From assembly GCA_032718475.1 (NCBI GenBank), contig JAUCBJ010005137.1, positions 108,327-172,326 of the forward strand: a stretch of 64,000 bases of DNA. Direction: 5' to 3'. The notes beneath the pieces are model-generated. The model did no database searches and was not told where the DNA came from. It worked only from the letters and a program-made list of their open reading frames with translations. Source of the DNA: Nemertoderma westbladi (lineage: Eukaryota > Xenacoelomorpha > Nemertodermatida > Nemertodermatidae). Within the stretch, counting starts at the first letter, position 1, and each line of letters opens with the position of its first letter. Shown here piece by piece: positions 35,001 to 50,674 of this stretch. A program made the translations under genes and the position numbers.

Positions 35001-37039
35001 CAAGTTACATAGATATTCGGTACGTTACAAACAAGTTACATCGATATTCGGTACGTTACAAACAAGTTACATTGATATTCGGTACGTTACAAACAAGTTA
35101 CATTGATATTCGGTACGTTACAAACAAGTTACATTGATATTCGGTACGTTACAAACAAGTTACATCGATATTCGGTACGTTACAAACAAGTTACATAGAT
35201 ATTCGGTACGTTACAAACAAGTTACATAGATATTCGGTACGTTACAAACAAGTTACATCGATATTCGGTACGTTACAAACAAGTTACATAGATATTCGGT
35301 ACGTTACAAACAAGTTACATCGATATTCGGTACGTTACAAACAAGTTACATAGATATTCGGTACGTTACAAACAAGTTACATAGATATTCGGTACGTTAC
35401 AAACAAGTTACATAGATATTCGGTACGTTGCAAACAAGTTACATAGATATTCGGTACGTTACAAACAAGTTACATAGATATTCGGTACGTTACAAACAAG
35501 TTACATCGATATTCGGTACGTTACAAACAAGTTACATTGATATTCGGTACGTTACAAACAAGTTACATTGATATTCGGTACGTTACAAACAAGTTACATT
35601 GATATTCGGTACGTTACAAACAAGTTACATAGATATTCGGTACGTTACAAACAAGTTACATAGATATTCGGTACGTTACAAACAAGTTACATTGATATTC
35701 GGTACGTTACAAACAAGTTACATTGATATTCGGTACGTTACAAACAAGTTACATTGATATTCGGTACGTTACAAACAAGTTACATAGATATTCGGTACGT
35801 TACAAACAAGTTACATAGATATTCGGTACGTTACAAACAAGTTACATAGATATTCGGTACGTTACAAACAAGTTACATAGATATTCGGTACGTTACAAAC
35901 AAGTTACATAGATATTCGGTACGTTACAAACAAGTTACATAGATATTCGGTACGTTACAAACAAGTTACATAGATATTCGGTACGTTACAAACAAGTTAC
36001 ATAGATATTCGGTACGTTACAAACAAGTTACATCGATATTCGGTACGTTACAAACAAGTTACATAGATATTCGGTACGTTACAAACAAGTTACATAGATA
36101 TTCGGTACGTTACAAACAAGTTACATCGATATTCGGTACGTTACAAACAAGTTACATAGATATTCGGTACGTTACAAACAAGTTACATCGATATTCGGTA
36201 CGTTACAAACAAGTTACATAGATATTCGGTACGTTGCAAACAAGTTACATAGATATTCGGTACGTTACAAACAAGTTACATCGATATTCGGTACGTTACA
36301 AACAAGTTACATAGATATTCGGTACGTTACAAACAAGTTACATCGATATTCGGTACGTTACAAACAAGTTACATAGATATTCGGTACGTTACAAACAAGT
36401 TACATCGATATTCGGTACGTTACAAATAAGTTACATATATATTCGGTACGTTACAAACAAGTTACATAGATATTCGGTACGTTACAAACAAGTTACATAG
36501 ATATTCGGTACGTTACAAAAAAGTTACATTGATATTCGGTACGTTACAAACAAGTTACATAGATATTCGGTACGTTGCAAACAAGTTACATAGATATTCG
36601 GTACGTTGCAAACAAGTTACATAGATATTCGGTACGTTACAAACAAGTTACATAGATATTCGGTACGTTGCAAACAAGTTACATAGATATTCGGTACGTT
36701 ACAAACAAGTTACATCGATATTCGGTACGTTACAAACAAGTTACATCGATATTCGGTACGTTACAAACAAGTTACATCGATATTCGGTACGTTACAAATA
36801 AGTTACATATATATTCGGTACGTTACAAACAAGTTACATAGATATTCGGTACGTTACAAACAAGTTACATAGATATTCGGTACGTTACAAAAAAGTTACA
36901 TTGATATTCGGTACGTTACAAACAAGTTACATAGATATTCGGTACGTTGCAAACAAGTTACATAGATATTCGGTACGTTGCAAACAAGTTACATAGATAT
37001 TCGGTACGTTACAAACAAGTTACATAGATATTCGGTACG

Positions 37040-37988
37040 TTGCAAACAAGTTACATAGATATTCGGTACGTTACAAACAAGTTACATCGATATTCGGTAC
37101 GTTACAAACAAGTTACATCGATATTCGGTACGTTACAAACGAGTTACATCGATATTCGGTACGTTACAAACAAGTTACATAGATATTCGGTTCGTTACAA
37201 ACAAGTTACATCGATATTCGGTACGTTACAAACAAATTACATATATATTCGGTACGTTACAAACGAGTTACATCGATATTCGGTACGTTACAAACAAGTT
37301 ACATCGATATTCGGTACGTTACAAACAAGTTACATCGATATTCGGTTCGTTACAAACAAGTTACATCGATATTCGGTACGTTACAAACAAGTTACATCGA
37401 TATTCGGTACGTTACAAACAAGTTACATAGATATTCGGTTCGTTACAAACAAGTTACATAGATATTCGGTACGTTGCAAACAAGTTACATAGATATTCGG
37501 TACGTTACAAACAAGTTACATCGATATTCGGTACGTTGCAAACAAGTTACATCGATATTCGGTACGTTGCAAACAAGTTACATCGATATTCGGTACGTTA
37601 CAAACAAGTTACATTGATATTCGGTACGTTACAAACAAGTTACATAGATATTCGGTACGTTGCAAACAAGTTACATAGATATTCGGTTCGTTACAAACAA
37701 GTTACATCGATATTCGGTACGTTACAAACAAATTACATATATATTCGGTACGTTACAAACGAGTTACATCGATATTCGGTACGTTACAAACAAGTTACAT
37801 CGATATTCGGTACGTTACAAACGAGTTACATCGATATTCGGTTCGTTACAAACAAGTTACATCGATATTCGGTACGTTACAAACAAGTTACATCGATATT
37901 CGGTACGTTACAAACAAGTTACATAGATATTCGGTTCGTTACAAACAAGTTACATAGATATTCGGTACGTTGCAAACAAGTTACATAG
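37040..37988. repeat. 16-unit (496-bp) local duplication in the satellite
   Basis: The order of variants, including uncommon GAGTTAC and GTTCG forms and an AAATTACATATATA unit, is repeated at +496 bp (16 units). Comparable cassette repeats are seen at 26283/27771 (48 units), 27771/28546 (25 units), and 31522/32080 and 39925/40483 (18 units each). Confidence 0.8.
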
Positions 37989-38496
37989 ATATTCGGTACG
38001 TTACAAACAAGTTACATCGATATTCGGTACGTTGCAAACAAGTTACATCGATATTCGGTACGTTGCAAACAAGTTACATCGATATTCGGTACGTTACAAA
38101 CAAGTTACATTGATATTCGGTACGTTACAAACAAGTTACATAGATATTCGGTACGTTGCAAACAAGTTACATAGATATTCGGTACGTTACAAACAAGTTA
38201 CATCGATATTCGGTACGTTACAAACAAGTTACATCGATATTCGGTACGTTACAAACAAGTTACATCGATATTCGGTACGTTGCAAACAAGTTACATTGAT
38301 ATTCGGTACGTTGCAAACAAGTTACATTGATATTCGGTATGTTACAAACAAGTTACATAGATATTCGGTACGTTGCAAACAAGTTACATAGATATTCGGT
38401 ACGTTACAAACGAGTTACATAGATATTCGGTACGTTACAAACAAGTTACATCGATATTCGGTACGTTACAAACAAATTACATATATATTCGGTACG

Positions 38497-39400
38497 TTAC
38501 AATTACAAACAAGTTACATCGATATTCGGTATGTTACAAACAAGTTACATAGATATTCGGTACGTTACAAACAAGTTACATAGATATTCGGTACGTTACA
38601 ATTACAAACAAGTTACATCGATATTCGGTATGTTACAAACAAGTTACATAGATATTCGGTACGTTACAAACAAGTTACATATATATTCGGTACGTTACAA
38701 TTACAAACAAGTTACATCGATATTCGGTATGTTACAAACAAGTTACATAGATATTCGGTACGTTACAAACAAGTTACATATATATTCGGTACGTTACAAT
38801 TACAAACAAGTTACATCGATATTCGGTATGTTACAAACAAGTTACATAGATATTCGGTACGTTACAAACAAATTACATATATATTCGGTACGTTACAATT
38901 ACAAACAAGTTACATCGATATTCGGTATGTTACAAACAAGTTACATAGATATTCGGTACGTTACAAACAAGTTACATAGATATTCGGTACGTTGCAAACA
39001 AGTTACATAGATATTCGGTACGTTACAAACAAGTTACATAGATATTCGGTACGTTACAAACAAGTTACATAGATATTCGGTGCGTTACAATTACAAACAA
39101 GTTACATCGATATTCGGTATGTTACAAACAAGTTACATAGATATTCGGTACGTTACAAACAAATTACATATATATTCGGTACGTTACAATTACAAACAAG
39201 TTACATCGATATTCGGTATGTTACAAACAAGTTACATAGATATTCGGTACGTTACAAACAAGTTACATAGATATTCGGTACGTTGCAAACAAGTTACATA
39301 GATATTCGGTACGTTACAAACAAATTACATATATATTCGGTACGTTGCAAACAAATTACATATATATTCGGTACGTTACAATTACAAACAAGTTACATCG
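38497..39400. repeat. 99-bp higher-order unit inside the satellite
   Basis: Eight 37-bp variant units (with the extra ATTACA, near 38499, 38599, 38698, 38797, 38896, 39088, 39187 and 39379) lie in one 0.9-kb block. The first five are spaced by 99 bp, that is two 31-mers and one 37-mer, often with the order TCGAT plus GTATG, then AGAT, then ATATAT. 99 is divisible by three, so one frame stays open with a 33-residue period. Elsewhere only two 37-mers occur (about 42857, 49559). Confidence 0.92.
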
Positions 39401-42400
39401 ATATTCGGTATGTTACAAACAAGTTACATAGATATTCGGTACGTTACAAACAAGTTACATAGATATTCGGTACGTTGCAAACAAGTTACATAGATATTCG
39501 GTACGTTACAAACAAGTTACATAGATATTCGGTACGTTGCAAACAAGTTACATAGATATTCGGTACGTTACAAACAAGTTACATAGATATTCGGTACGTT
39601 ACAAACAAGTTACATAGATATTCGGTACGTTACAAACAAGTTACATAGATATTCGGTACGTTACAAACAAGTTACATCGATATTCGGTACGTTGCAAACA
39701 AGTTACATAGATATTCGGTACGTTACAAACAAGTTACATCGATATTCGGTACGTTACAAACAAGTTACATAGATATTCGGTACGTTACAAACAAGTTACA
39801 TAGATATTCGGTACGTTACAAACAAGTTATATCGATATTCGGTACGTTACAAACAAGTTACATCGATATTCGGTACGTTGCAAACAAGTTACATCGATAT
39901 TCGGTACGTTACAAACAAGTTACATTGATATTCGGTACGTTACAAACAAGTTACATAGATATTCGGTACGTTACAAACAAGTTACATCGATATTCGGTAC
40001 GTTGCAAACAAGTTACATTGATATTCGGTACGTTGCAAACAAGTTACATTGATATTCGGTATGTTACAAACAAGTTACATAGATTTTCGGTACGTTGCAA
40101 ACAAGTTACATAGATATTCGGTACGTTACAAACAAGTTACATAGATATTCGGTACGTTACAAACAAGTTACATAGATATTCGGTACGTTACAAACAAGTT
40201 ATATCGATATTCGGTACGTTACAAACAAGTTACATCGATATTCGGTACGTTACAAACAAGTTACATCGATATTCGGTACGTTACAAACAAGTTACATAGA
40301 TATTCGGTACGTTACAAACAAGTTACATAGATATTCGGTACGTTACAAACAAGTTACATAGATATTCGGTACGTTACAAACAAGTTATATCGATATTCGG
40401 TACGTTACAAACAAGTTACATCGATATTCGGTACGTTGCAAACAAGTTACATCGATATTCGGTACGTTACAAACAAGTTACATTGATATTCGGTACGTTA
40501 CAAACAAGTTACATAGATATTCGGTACGTTACAAACAAGTTACATCGATATTCGGTACGTTGCAAACAAGTTACATTGATATTCGGTACGTTACAAACAA
40601 GTTACATAGATATTCGGTACGTTGCAAACAAGTTACATAGATATTCGGTACGTTACAAACAAGTTACATAGATATTCGGTACGTTACAAACAAGTTACAT
40701 AGATATTCGGTACGTTGCAAACAAGTTACATTGATATTCGGTACGTTACAAACAAGTTACATAGATATTCGGTACGTTGCAAACAAGTTACATAGATATT
40801 CGGTACGTTGCAAACAAGTTACATAGATATTCGGTACGTTACAAACAAGTTACATCGATATTCGGTACGTTGCAAACAAGTTACATAGATATTCGGTACG
40901 TTACAAACAAGTTACATCGATATTCGGTACGTTGCAAACAAGTTACATAGATATTCGGTACGTTGCAAACAAGTTACATCGATATTCGGTACGTTGCAAA
41001 CAAGTTACATAGATATTCGGTACGTTACAAACAAGTTACATAGATATTCGGTACGTTGCAAACAAGTTACATCGATATTCGGTACGTTGCAAACAAGTTA
41101 CATCGATATTCGGTACGTTACAAACAAGTTACATCGATATTCGGTACGTTACAAACAAGTTACATAGATATTCGGTACGTTACAAACAAGTTACATAGAT
41201 ATTCGGTACGTTACAAACAAGTTACATCGATATTCGGTACGTTACAAACAAGTTACATCGATATTCGGTACGTTACAAACAAGTTACATAGATATTCGGT
41301 ACGTTACAAACAAGTTACATAGATATTCGGTACGTTACAAACAAGTTACATAGATATTCGGTACGTTACAAACAAGTTACATAGATATTCGGTACGTTAC
41401 AAACAAGTTACATCGATATTCGGTACGTTACAAACAAGTTACATAGATATTCGGTACGTTACAAACAAGTTACATAGATATTCGGTACGTTACAAACAAG
41501 TTACATAGATATTCGGTACGTTACAAACAAGTTACATCGATATTCGGTACGTTACAAACAAGTTACATAGATATTCGGTACGTTACAAACAAGTTACATC
41601 GATATTCGGTACGTTACAAACAAGTTACATAGATATTCGGTACGTTACAAACAAGTTACATCGATATTCGGTACGTTACAAACAAGTTACATCGATATTC
41701 GGTACGTCACAAACAAGTTACATAGATATTCGGTACGTTACAAACAAGTTACATTGATATTCGGTACGTTACAAACAAGTTACATAGATATTCGGTACGT
41801 TGCAAACAAGTTACATAGATATTCGGTACGTTGCAAACAAGTTACATCGATATTCGGTACGTTACAAACAAGTTACATAGATATTCGGTACGTTACAAAC
41901 AAGTTACATAGATATTCGGTACGTTACAAACAAGTTACATAGATATTCGGTATGTTGCAAACAAGTTACATAGATATTCGGTACGTTACAAACAAGTTAC
42001 ATAGATATTCGGTACGTTACAAACAAGTTACATAGATATTCGGTACGTTACAAACAAGTTACATCGATATTCGGTACGTTGCAAACAAGTTACATCGATA
42101 TTCGGTACGTTACAAACAAGTTACATCGATATTCGGTACGTTACAAACAAGTTACATCGATATTCGGTACGTTGCAAACAAGTTACATCGATATTCGGTA
42201 CGTTACAAACAAGTTACATCGATATTCGGTACGTTACAAACAAGTTACATATATATTCGGTACGTTACAAACAAGTTACATAGATATTCGGTACGTTACA
42301 AACAAGTTACATAGATATTCGGTACGTTACAAACAAGTTACATAGATATTCGGTACGTTACAAACAAGTTACATATATATTCGGTACGTTACAAACAAGT

Positions 42401-44499
42401 TACATCGATATTCGGTACGTTGCAAACAAGTTACATCGATATTCGGTACGTTACAAACAAGTTACATCGATATTCGGTACGTTACAAACAAGTTACATAT
42501 ATATTCGGTACGTTACAAACAAGTTACATAGATATTCGGTACGTTACAAACAAGTTACATAGATATTCGGTACGTTACAAACAAGTTACATAGATATTCG
42601 GTACGTCACAAACAAGTTACATAGATATTCGGTACGTTACAAACAGGTTACATCGATATTCGGTACGTTACAAACAAGTTACATAGATATTCGGTACGTT
42701 GCAAACAAGTTACATATATATTCGGTACGTTACAAACAAGTTACATAGATATTCGGTACGTTACAAACAGGTTACATCGATATTCGGTACGTTACAAACA
42801 AGTTACATAGATATTCGGTACGTTACAAACAAGTTACATCGATATTCGGTTCGTTACAATTACAAACAAGTTACATAGATATTCGGTACGTTGCAAACAA
42901 GTTACATTGATATTCGGTACGTTGCAAACAAGTTACATCGATATTCGGTACGTTGCAAACAAGTTACATTGATATTCGGTACGTTACAAACAAGTTACAT
43001 AGATATTCGGTACGTTACAAACAAGTTACATAGATATTCGGTACGTTACAAACAAGTTACATAGATATTCGGTACGTTACAAACAAGTTACATAGATATT
43101 CGGTACGTTACAAACAAGTTACATAGATATTCGGTACGTTACAAACAAGTTACATAGATATTCGGTACGTTACAAACAAGTTACATAGATATTCGGTACG
43201 TTACAAACAAGTTACATAGATATTCGGTACGTTACAAACAAGTTACATAGATATTCGGTACGTTACAAACAAGTTACATCGATATTCGGTACGTTGCAAA
43301 CAAGTTACATAGATATTCGGTACGTTACAAACAAGTTACATCGATATTCGGTACGTTACAAACAAGTTACATAGATATTCGGTACGTTACAAACAAGTTA
43401 CATCGATATTCGGTACGTTACAAACAAGTTACATAGATATTCGGTATGTTACAAACAAGTTACATTGATATTCGGTACGTTACAAACAAGTTACATTGAT
43501 ATTCGGTACGTTACAAACAAGTTACATAGATATTCGGTACGTTACAAACAAGTTACATAGATATTCGGTACGTTACAAACAAGTTACATCGATATTCGGT
43601 ACGTTGCAAACAAGTTACATAGATATTCGGTACGTTACAAACAAGTTACATCGATATTCGGTACGTTACAAACAAGTTACATAGATATTCGGTACGTTAC
43701 AAACAAGTTACATAGATATTCGGTACGTTACAAACAAGTTACATCGATATTCGGTACGTTACAAACAAGTTACATAGATATTCGGTACGTTACAAACAAG
43801 TTACATCGATATTCGGTACGTTACAAACAAGTTACATAGATATTCGGTACGTTACAAACAAGTTACATAGATATTCGGTACGTTACAAACAAGTTACATC
43901 GATATTCGGTACGTTACAAACAAGTTACATAGATATTCGGTTCGTTACAAACAAATTACATATATATTCGGTACGTTGCAAACAAGTTACATAGATATTC
44001 GGTACGTTACAAACAAGTTACATCGATATTCGGTACGTTGCAAACAAGTTACATAGATATTCGGTACGTTGCAAACAAGTTACATAGATATTCGGTACGT
44101 TGCAAACAAGTTACATCGATATTCGGTACGTTGCAAACAAGTTACATAGATATTCGGTACGTTGCAAACAAGTTACATAGATATTCGGTACGTTGCAAAC
44201 AAGTTACATAGATATTCGGTACGTTACAAACAAGTTACATAGATATTCGGTACGTTACAAACAAGTTACATCGATATTCGGTACGTTACAAACAAGTTAC
44301 ATTGATATTCGGTACGTTACAAACAAGTTACATAGATATTCGGTACGTTACAAACAAGTTACATCGATATTCGGTACGTTACAAACAAGTTACATTGATA
44401 TTCGGTACGTTACAAACAAGTTACATAGATATTCGGTACGTTACAAACAAGTTACATCGATATTCGGTACGTTACAAACAAGTTACATCGATATTCGGT

Positions 44500-47400
44500 A
44501 CGTTACAAACAAGTTACATCGATATTCGGTACGTTACAAACAAGTTACATCGATATTCGGTACGTTACAAACAAGTTACATTGATATTCGGTACGTTACA
44601 AACAAGTTACATTGATATTCGGTACGTTACAAACAAGTTACATCGATATTCGGTACGTTACAAACAAGTTACATCGATATTCGGTACGTTACAAACAAGT
44701 TACATAGATATTCGGTACGTTACAAACAAGTTACATCGATATTCGGTACGTTACAAACAAGTTACATTGATATTCGGTACGTTACAAACAAGTTACATAG
44801 ATATTCGGTACGTTACAAACAAGTTACATCGATATTCGGTACGTTACAAACAAGTTACATCGATATTCGGTACGTTGCAAACAAGTTACATAGATATTCG
44901 GTACGTTGCAAACAAGTTACATAGATATTCGGTACGTTGCAAACAAGTTACATAGATATTCGGTACGTTACAAACAAGTTACATAGATATTCGGTACGTT
45001 GCAAACAAGTTACATAGATATTCGGTACGTTACAAACAAGTTACATAGATATTCGGTACGTTACAAACAAGTTACATAGATATTCGGTACGTTGCAAACA
45101 AGTTACATCGATATTCGGTACGTTGCAAACAAGTTACATAGATATTCGGTACGTTACAAACAAGTTACATAGATATTCGGTACGTTACAAACAAGTTACA
45201 TCGATATTCGGTACGTTACAAACAAGTTACATAGATATTCGGTACGTTACAAACAAGTTACATAGATATTCGGTACGTTACAAACAAGTTACATAGATAT
45301 TCGGTACGTTACAAACAAGTTACATAGATATTCGGTACGTTACAAACAAGTTACATAGATATTCGGTACGTTACAAACAAGTTACATCGATATTCGGTAC
45401 GTTACAAACAAGTTACATAGATATTCGGTACGTTACAAACAAGTTACATAGATATTCGGTACGTTACAAACAAGTTACATAGATATTCGGTACGTTACAA
45501 ACAAGTTACATCGATATTCGGTACGTTACAAACAAGTTACATAGATATTCGGTACGTTACAAACAAGTTACATAGATATTCGGTACGTTGCAAACAAGTT
45601 ACATCGATATTCGGTACGTTGCAAACAAGTTACATAGATATTCGGTACGTTGCAAACAAGTTACATAGATATTCGGTACGTTGCAAACAAGTTACATAGA
45701 TATTCGGTACGTTACAAACAAGTTACATAGATATTCGGTACGTTACAAACAAGTTACATAGATATTCGGTACGTTGCAAACAAGTTACATAGATATTCGG
45801 TACGTTGCAAACAAGTTACATCGATATTCGGTACGTTACAAACAAGTTACATAGATATTCGGTTCGTTACAAACAAATTACATATATATTCGGTACGTTG
45901 CAAACAAGTTACATCGATATTCGGTACGTTGCAAACAAGTTACATAGATATTCGGTACGTTGCAAACAAGTTACATCGATATTCGGTACGTTGCAAACAA
46001 GTTACATAGATATTCGGTACGTTGCAAACAAGTTACATCGATATTCGGTACGTTGCAAACAAGTTACATCGATATTCGGTACGTTGCAAACAAGTTACAT
46101 AGATATTCGGTACGTTGCAAACAAGTTACATAGATATTCGGTACGTTACAAACAAGTTACATCGATATTCGGTATGTTACAAACAAGTTACATTGATATT
46201 CGGTACGTTACAAACAAGTTACATAGATATTCGGTACGTTACAAACAAGTTACATTGATATTCGGTACGTTACAAACAAGTTACATAGATATTCGGTACG
46301 TTGCAAACAAGTTACATCGATATTCGGTACGTTGCAAACAAGTTACATAGATATTCGGTACGTTACAAACAAGTTACATCGATATTCGGTATGTTACAAA
46401 CAAGTTACATTGATATTCGGTACGTTACAAACAAGTTACATAGATATTCGGTATGTTACAAACAAGTTACATTGATATTCGGTACGTTACAAACAAGTTA
46501 CATTGATATTCGGTACGTTACAAACAAGTTACATAGATATTCGGTACGTTACAAACAAGTTACATAGATATTCGGTACGTTACAAACAAGTTACATAGAT
46601 ATTCGGTACGTTACAAACAAGTTACATAGATATTCGGTACGTTACAAACAAGTTACATCGATATTCGGTACGTTGCAAACAAGTTACATCGATATTCGGT
46701 ACGTTGCAAACAAGTTACATAGATATTCGGTACGTTACAAACAAGTTACATAGATATTCGGTACGTTACAAACAAGTTACATAGATATTCGGTACGTTAC
46801 AAACAAGTTACATCGATATTCGGTACGTTGCAAACAAGTTACATCGATATTCGGTACGTTGCAAACAAGTTACATAGATATTCGGTACGTTACAAACAAG
46901 TTACATAGATATTCGGTACGTTACAAACAAGTTACATAGATATTCGGTACGTTACAAACAAGTTACATCGATATTCGGTACGTTGCAAACAAGTTACATC
47001 GATATTCGGTACGTTGCAAACAAGTTACATAGATATTCGGTACGTTACAAACAAGTTACATCGATATTCGGTACGTTGCAAACAAGTTACATCGATATTC
47101 GGTACGTTGCAAACAAGTTACATAGATATTCGGTACGTTACAAACAAGTTACATAGATATTCGGTACGTTACAAACAAGTTACATAGATATTCGGTACGT
47201 TACAAACAAGTTACATCGATATTCGGTACGTTGCAAACAAGTTACATAGATATTCGGTACGTTACAAACAAGTTACATAGATATTCGGTACGTTACAAAC
47301 AAGTTACATAGATATTCGGTACGTTGCAAACAAGTTACATCGATATTCGGTGCGTTACAAACAAGTTACATAGATATTCGGTATGTTACAAACAAGTTAC

Positions 47401-49040
47401 ATAGATATTCGGTACGTTACAAATAAGTTACATTGATATTCGGTATGTTACAAACAAGTTACATTGATATTCGGTACGTTACAAACAAGTTACATCGATA
47501 TTCGGTACGTTACAAACAAGTTACATAGATATTCGGTACGTTGCAAACAAGTTACATAGATATTCGGTACGTTGCAAACAAGTTACATAGATATTCGGTA
47601 CGTTGCAAACAAGTTACATAGATATTCGGTACGTTGCAAACAAGTTACATCTATATTCGGTACGTTGCAAACAAGTTACATAGATATTCGGTACGTTGCA
47701 AACAAGTTACATCGATATTCGGTACGTTGCAAACAAGTTACATAGATATTCGGTACGTTACAAACAAGTTACATAGATATTCGGTACGTTACAAACAAGT
47801 TACATCGATATTCGGTACGTTGCAAACAAGTTACATAGATATTCGGTACGTTGCAAACAAGTTACATAGATATTCGGTACGTTGCAAACAAGTTACATCG
47901 ATATTCGGTACGTTACAAACAAGTTACATAGATATTCGGTACGTTACAAACAAGTTACATCGATATTCGGTATGTTACAAACAAGTTACATCGATATTCG
48001 GTACGTTACAAACAAGTTACATCGATATTCGGTACGTTGCAAACAAGTTACATAGATATTCGGTACGTTACAAACAAATTACATAGATATTCGGTACATT
48101 ACAAACAAGTTACATAGATATTCGGTACGTTACAAACAAGTTACATAGATATTCGGTACGTTACAAACAAGTTACATAGATATTCGGTACGTTACAAACA
48201 AGTTACATAGATATTCGGTACGTTGCAAACAAGTTACATAGATATTCGGTACGTTGCAAACAAGTTACATCGATATTCGGTACGTTACAAACAAGTTACA
48301 TAGATATTCGGTACGTTACAAACAAGTTACATCGATATTCGGTATGTTACAAACAAGTTACATAGATATTCGGTACGTTACAAACAAGTTACATCGATAT
48401 TCGGTACGTTGCAAACAAGTTACATAGATATTCGGTACGTTACAAACAAATTACATAGATATTCGGTACATTACAAACAAGTTACATAGATATTCGGTAC
48501 GTTACAAACAAGTTACATAGATATTCGGTACGTTACAAACAAGTTACATAGATATTCGGTACGTTACAAACAAGTTACATCGATATTCGGTACGTTACAA
48601 ACAAGTTACATCGATATTCGGTACGTTACAAACAAGTTACATAGATATTCGGTACGTTACAAACAAGTTACATCGATATTCGGTACGTTACAAACAAGTT
48701 ACATTGATATTCGGTACGTTACAAACAAGTTACATAGATATTCGGTACGTTACAAACAAGTTACATCGATATTCGGTACGTTGCAAACAAGTTACATCGA
48801 TATTCGGTACGTTACAAACAAGTTACATAGATATTCGGTACGTTACAAACAAATTACATATATATTCGGTACGTTGCAAACAAGTTACATCGATATTCGG
48901 TACGTTGCAAACAAGTTACATAGATATTCGGTACGTTACAAACAAGTTACATCGATATTCGGTACGTTACAAACAAGTTACATAGATATTCGGTACGTTG
49001 CAAACAAGTTACATAGATATTCGGTACGTTACAAACAAGT
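44500..49040. repeat. Satellite segmental duplication, copy 1
   Basis: The variant order in this approximately 4.5-kb block matches that of 50675-55215 at an offset of 6175 bp. 6175 equals 199 units of 31 bp plus the 6-bp insertion at about 49559. Rare variants are shared at the right offset, for example CATCTATATTC at 47650 and 53825. Edges are where the variant order stops matching (near 44500 and 49040); read by eye, so accurate to about one or two units. Confidence 0.88.
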
Positions 49041-50674
49041 TACATCGATATTCGGTATGTTACAAACAAGTTACATTGATATTCGGTACGTTACAAACAA
49101 GTTACATAGATATTCGGTACGTTACAAACAAGTTACATCGATATTCGGTACGTTGCAAACAAGTTACATAGATATTCGGTACGTTGCAAACAAGTTACAT
49201 CGATATTCGGTACGTTACAAACAAGTTACATTGATATTCGGTACGTTACAAACAAGTTACATCGATATTCGGTACGTTACAAATAAGTTACATAGATATT
49301 CGGTACGTTACAAACAAGTTACATAGATATTCGGTACGTTGCAAACAAGTTACATAGATATTCGGTACGTTACAAACAAGTTACATCGATATTCGGTATG
49401 TTACAAACAAGTTACATTGATATTCGGTACGTTACAAACAAGTTACATAGATATTCGGTACGTTACAAACAAGTTACATCGATATTCGGTACGTTGCAAA
49501 CAAGTTACATAGATATTCGGTACGTTACAAACAAGTTACATCGATATTCGGTACGTTACAATTACAAACAAGTTACATCGATATTCGGTACGTTACAAAC
49601 AAGTTACATCGATATTCGGTACGTTACGAACAAGTTACATAGATATTCGGTACGTTACAAACAAGTTACATCGATATTCGGTACGTTGCAAACAAGTTAC
49701 ATCGATATTCGGTACGTTGCAAACAAGTTACATAGATATTCGGTACGTTACAAACAAGTTACATAGATATTCGGTACGTTACAAACAAGTTACATCGATA
49801 TTCGGTACGTTGCAAACAAGTTACATAGATATTCGGTACGTTGCAAACAAGTTACATCGATATTCGGTACGTTGCAAACAAGTTACATAGATATTCGGTA
49901 CGTTACAAACAAGTTACATAGATATTCGGTACGTTACAAACAAGTTACATAGATATTCGGTACGTTACAAACAAGTTACATCGATATTCGGTATGTTACA
50001 AACAAGTTACATAGATATTCGGTACGTTACAAACAAGTTACATAGATATTCGGTACGTTACAAACAAGTTACATAGATATTCGGTACGTTGCAAACAAGT
50101 TACATAGATATTCGGTACGTTGCAAACAAGTTACATAGATATTCGGTACGTTACAAACAAGTTACATCGATATTCGGTATGTTACAAACAAGTTACATAG
50201 ATATTCGGTACGTTACAAACAAGTTACATAGATATTCGGTACGTTGCAAACAAGTTACATAGATATTCGGTACGTTACAAACAAGTTACATAGATATTCG
50301 GTACGTTACAAACAAGTTACATCGATATTCGGTATGTTACAAACAAGTTACATTGATATTCGGTACGTTACAAACAAGTTACATAGATATTCGGTACGTT
50401 ACAAACAAGTTACATAGATATTCGGTACGTTACAAACAAGTTACATTGATATTCGGTACGTTACAAACAAGTTACATCGATATTCGGTATGTTACAAACA
50501 AGTTACATAGATATTCGGTACGTTACAAACAAGTTACATCGATATTCGGTATGTTACAAACAAGTTACATTGATATTCGGTACGTTACAAACAAGTTACA
50601 TAGATATTCGGTACGTTGCAAACAAGTTACATAGATATTCGGTACGTTACAAACAAGTTACATAGATATTCGGT

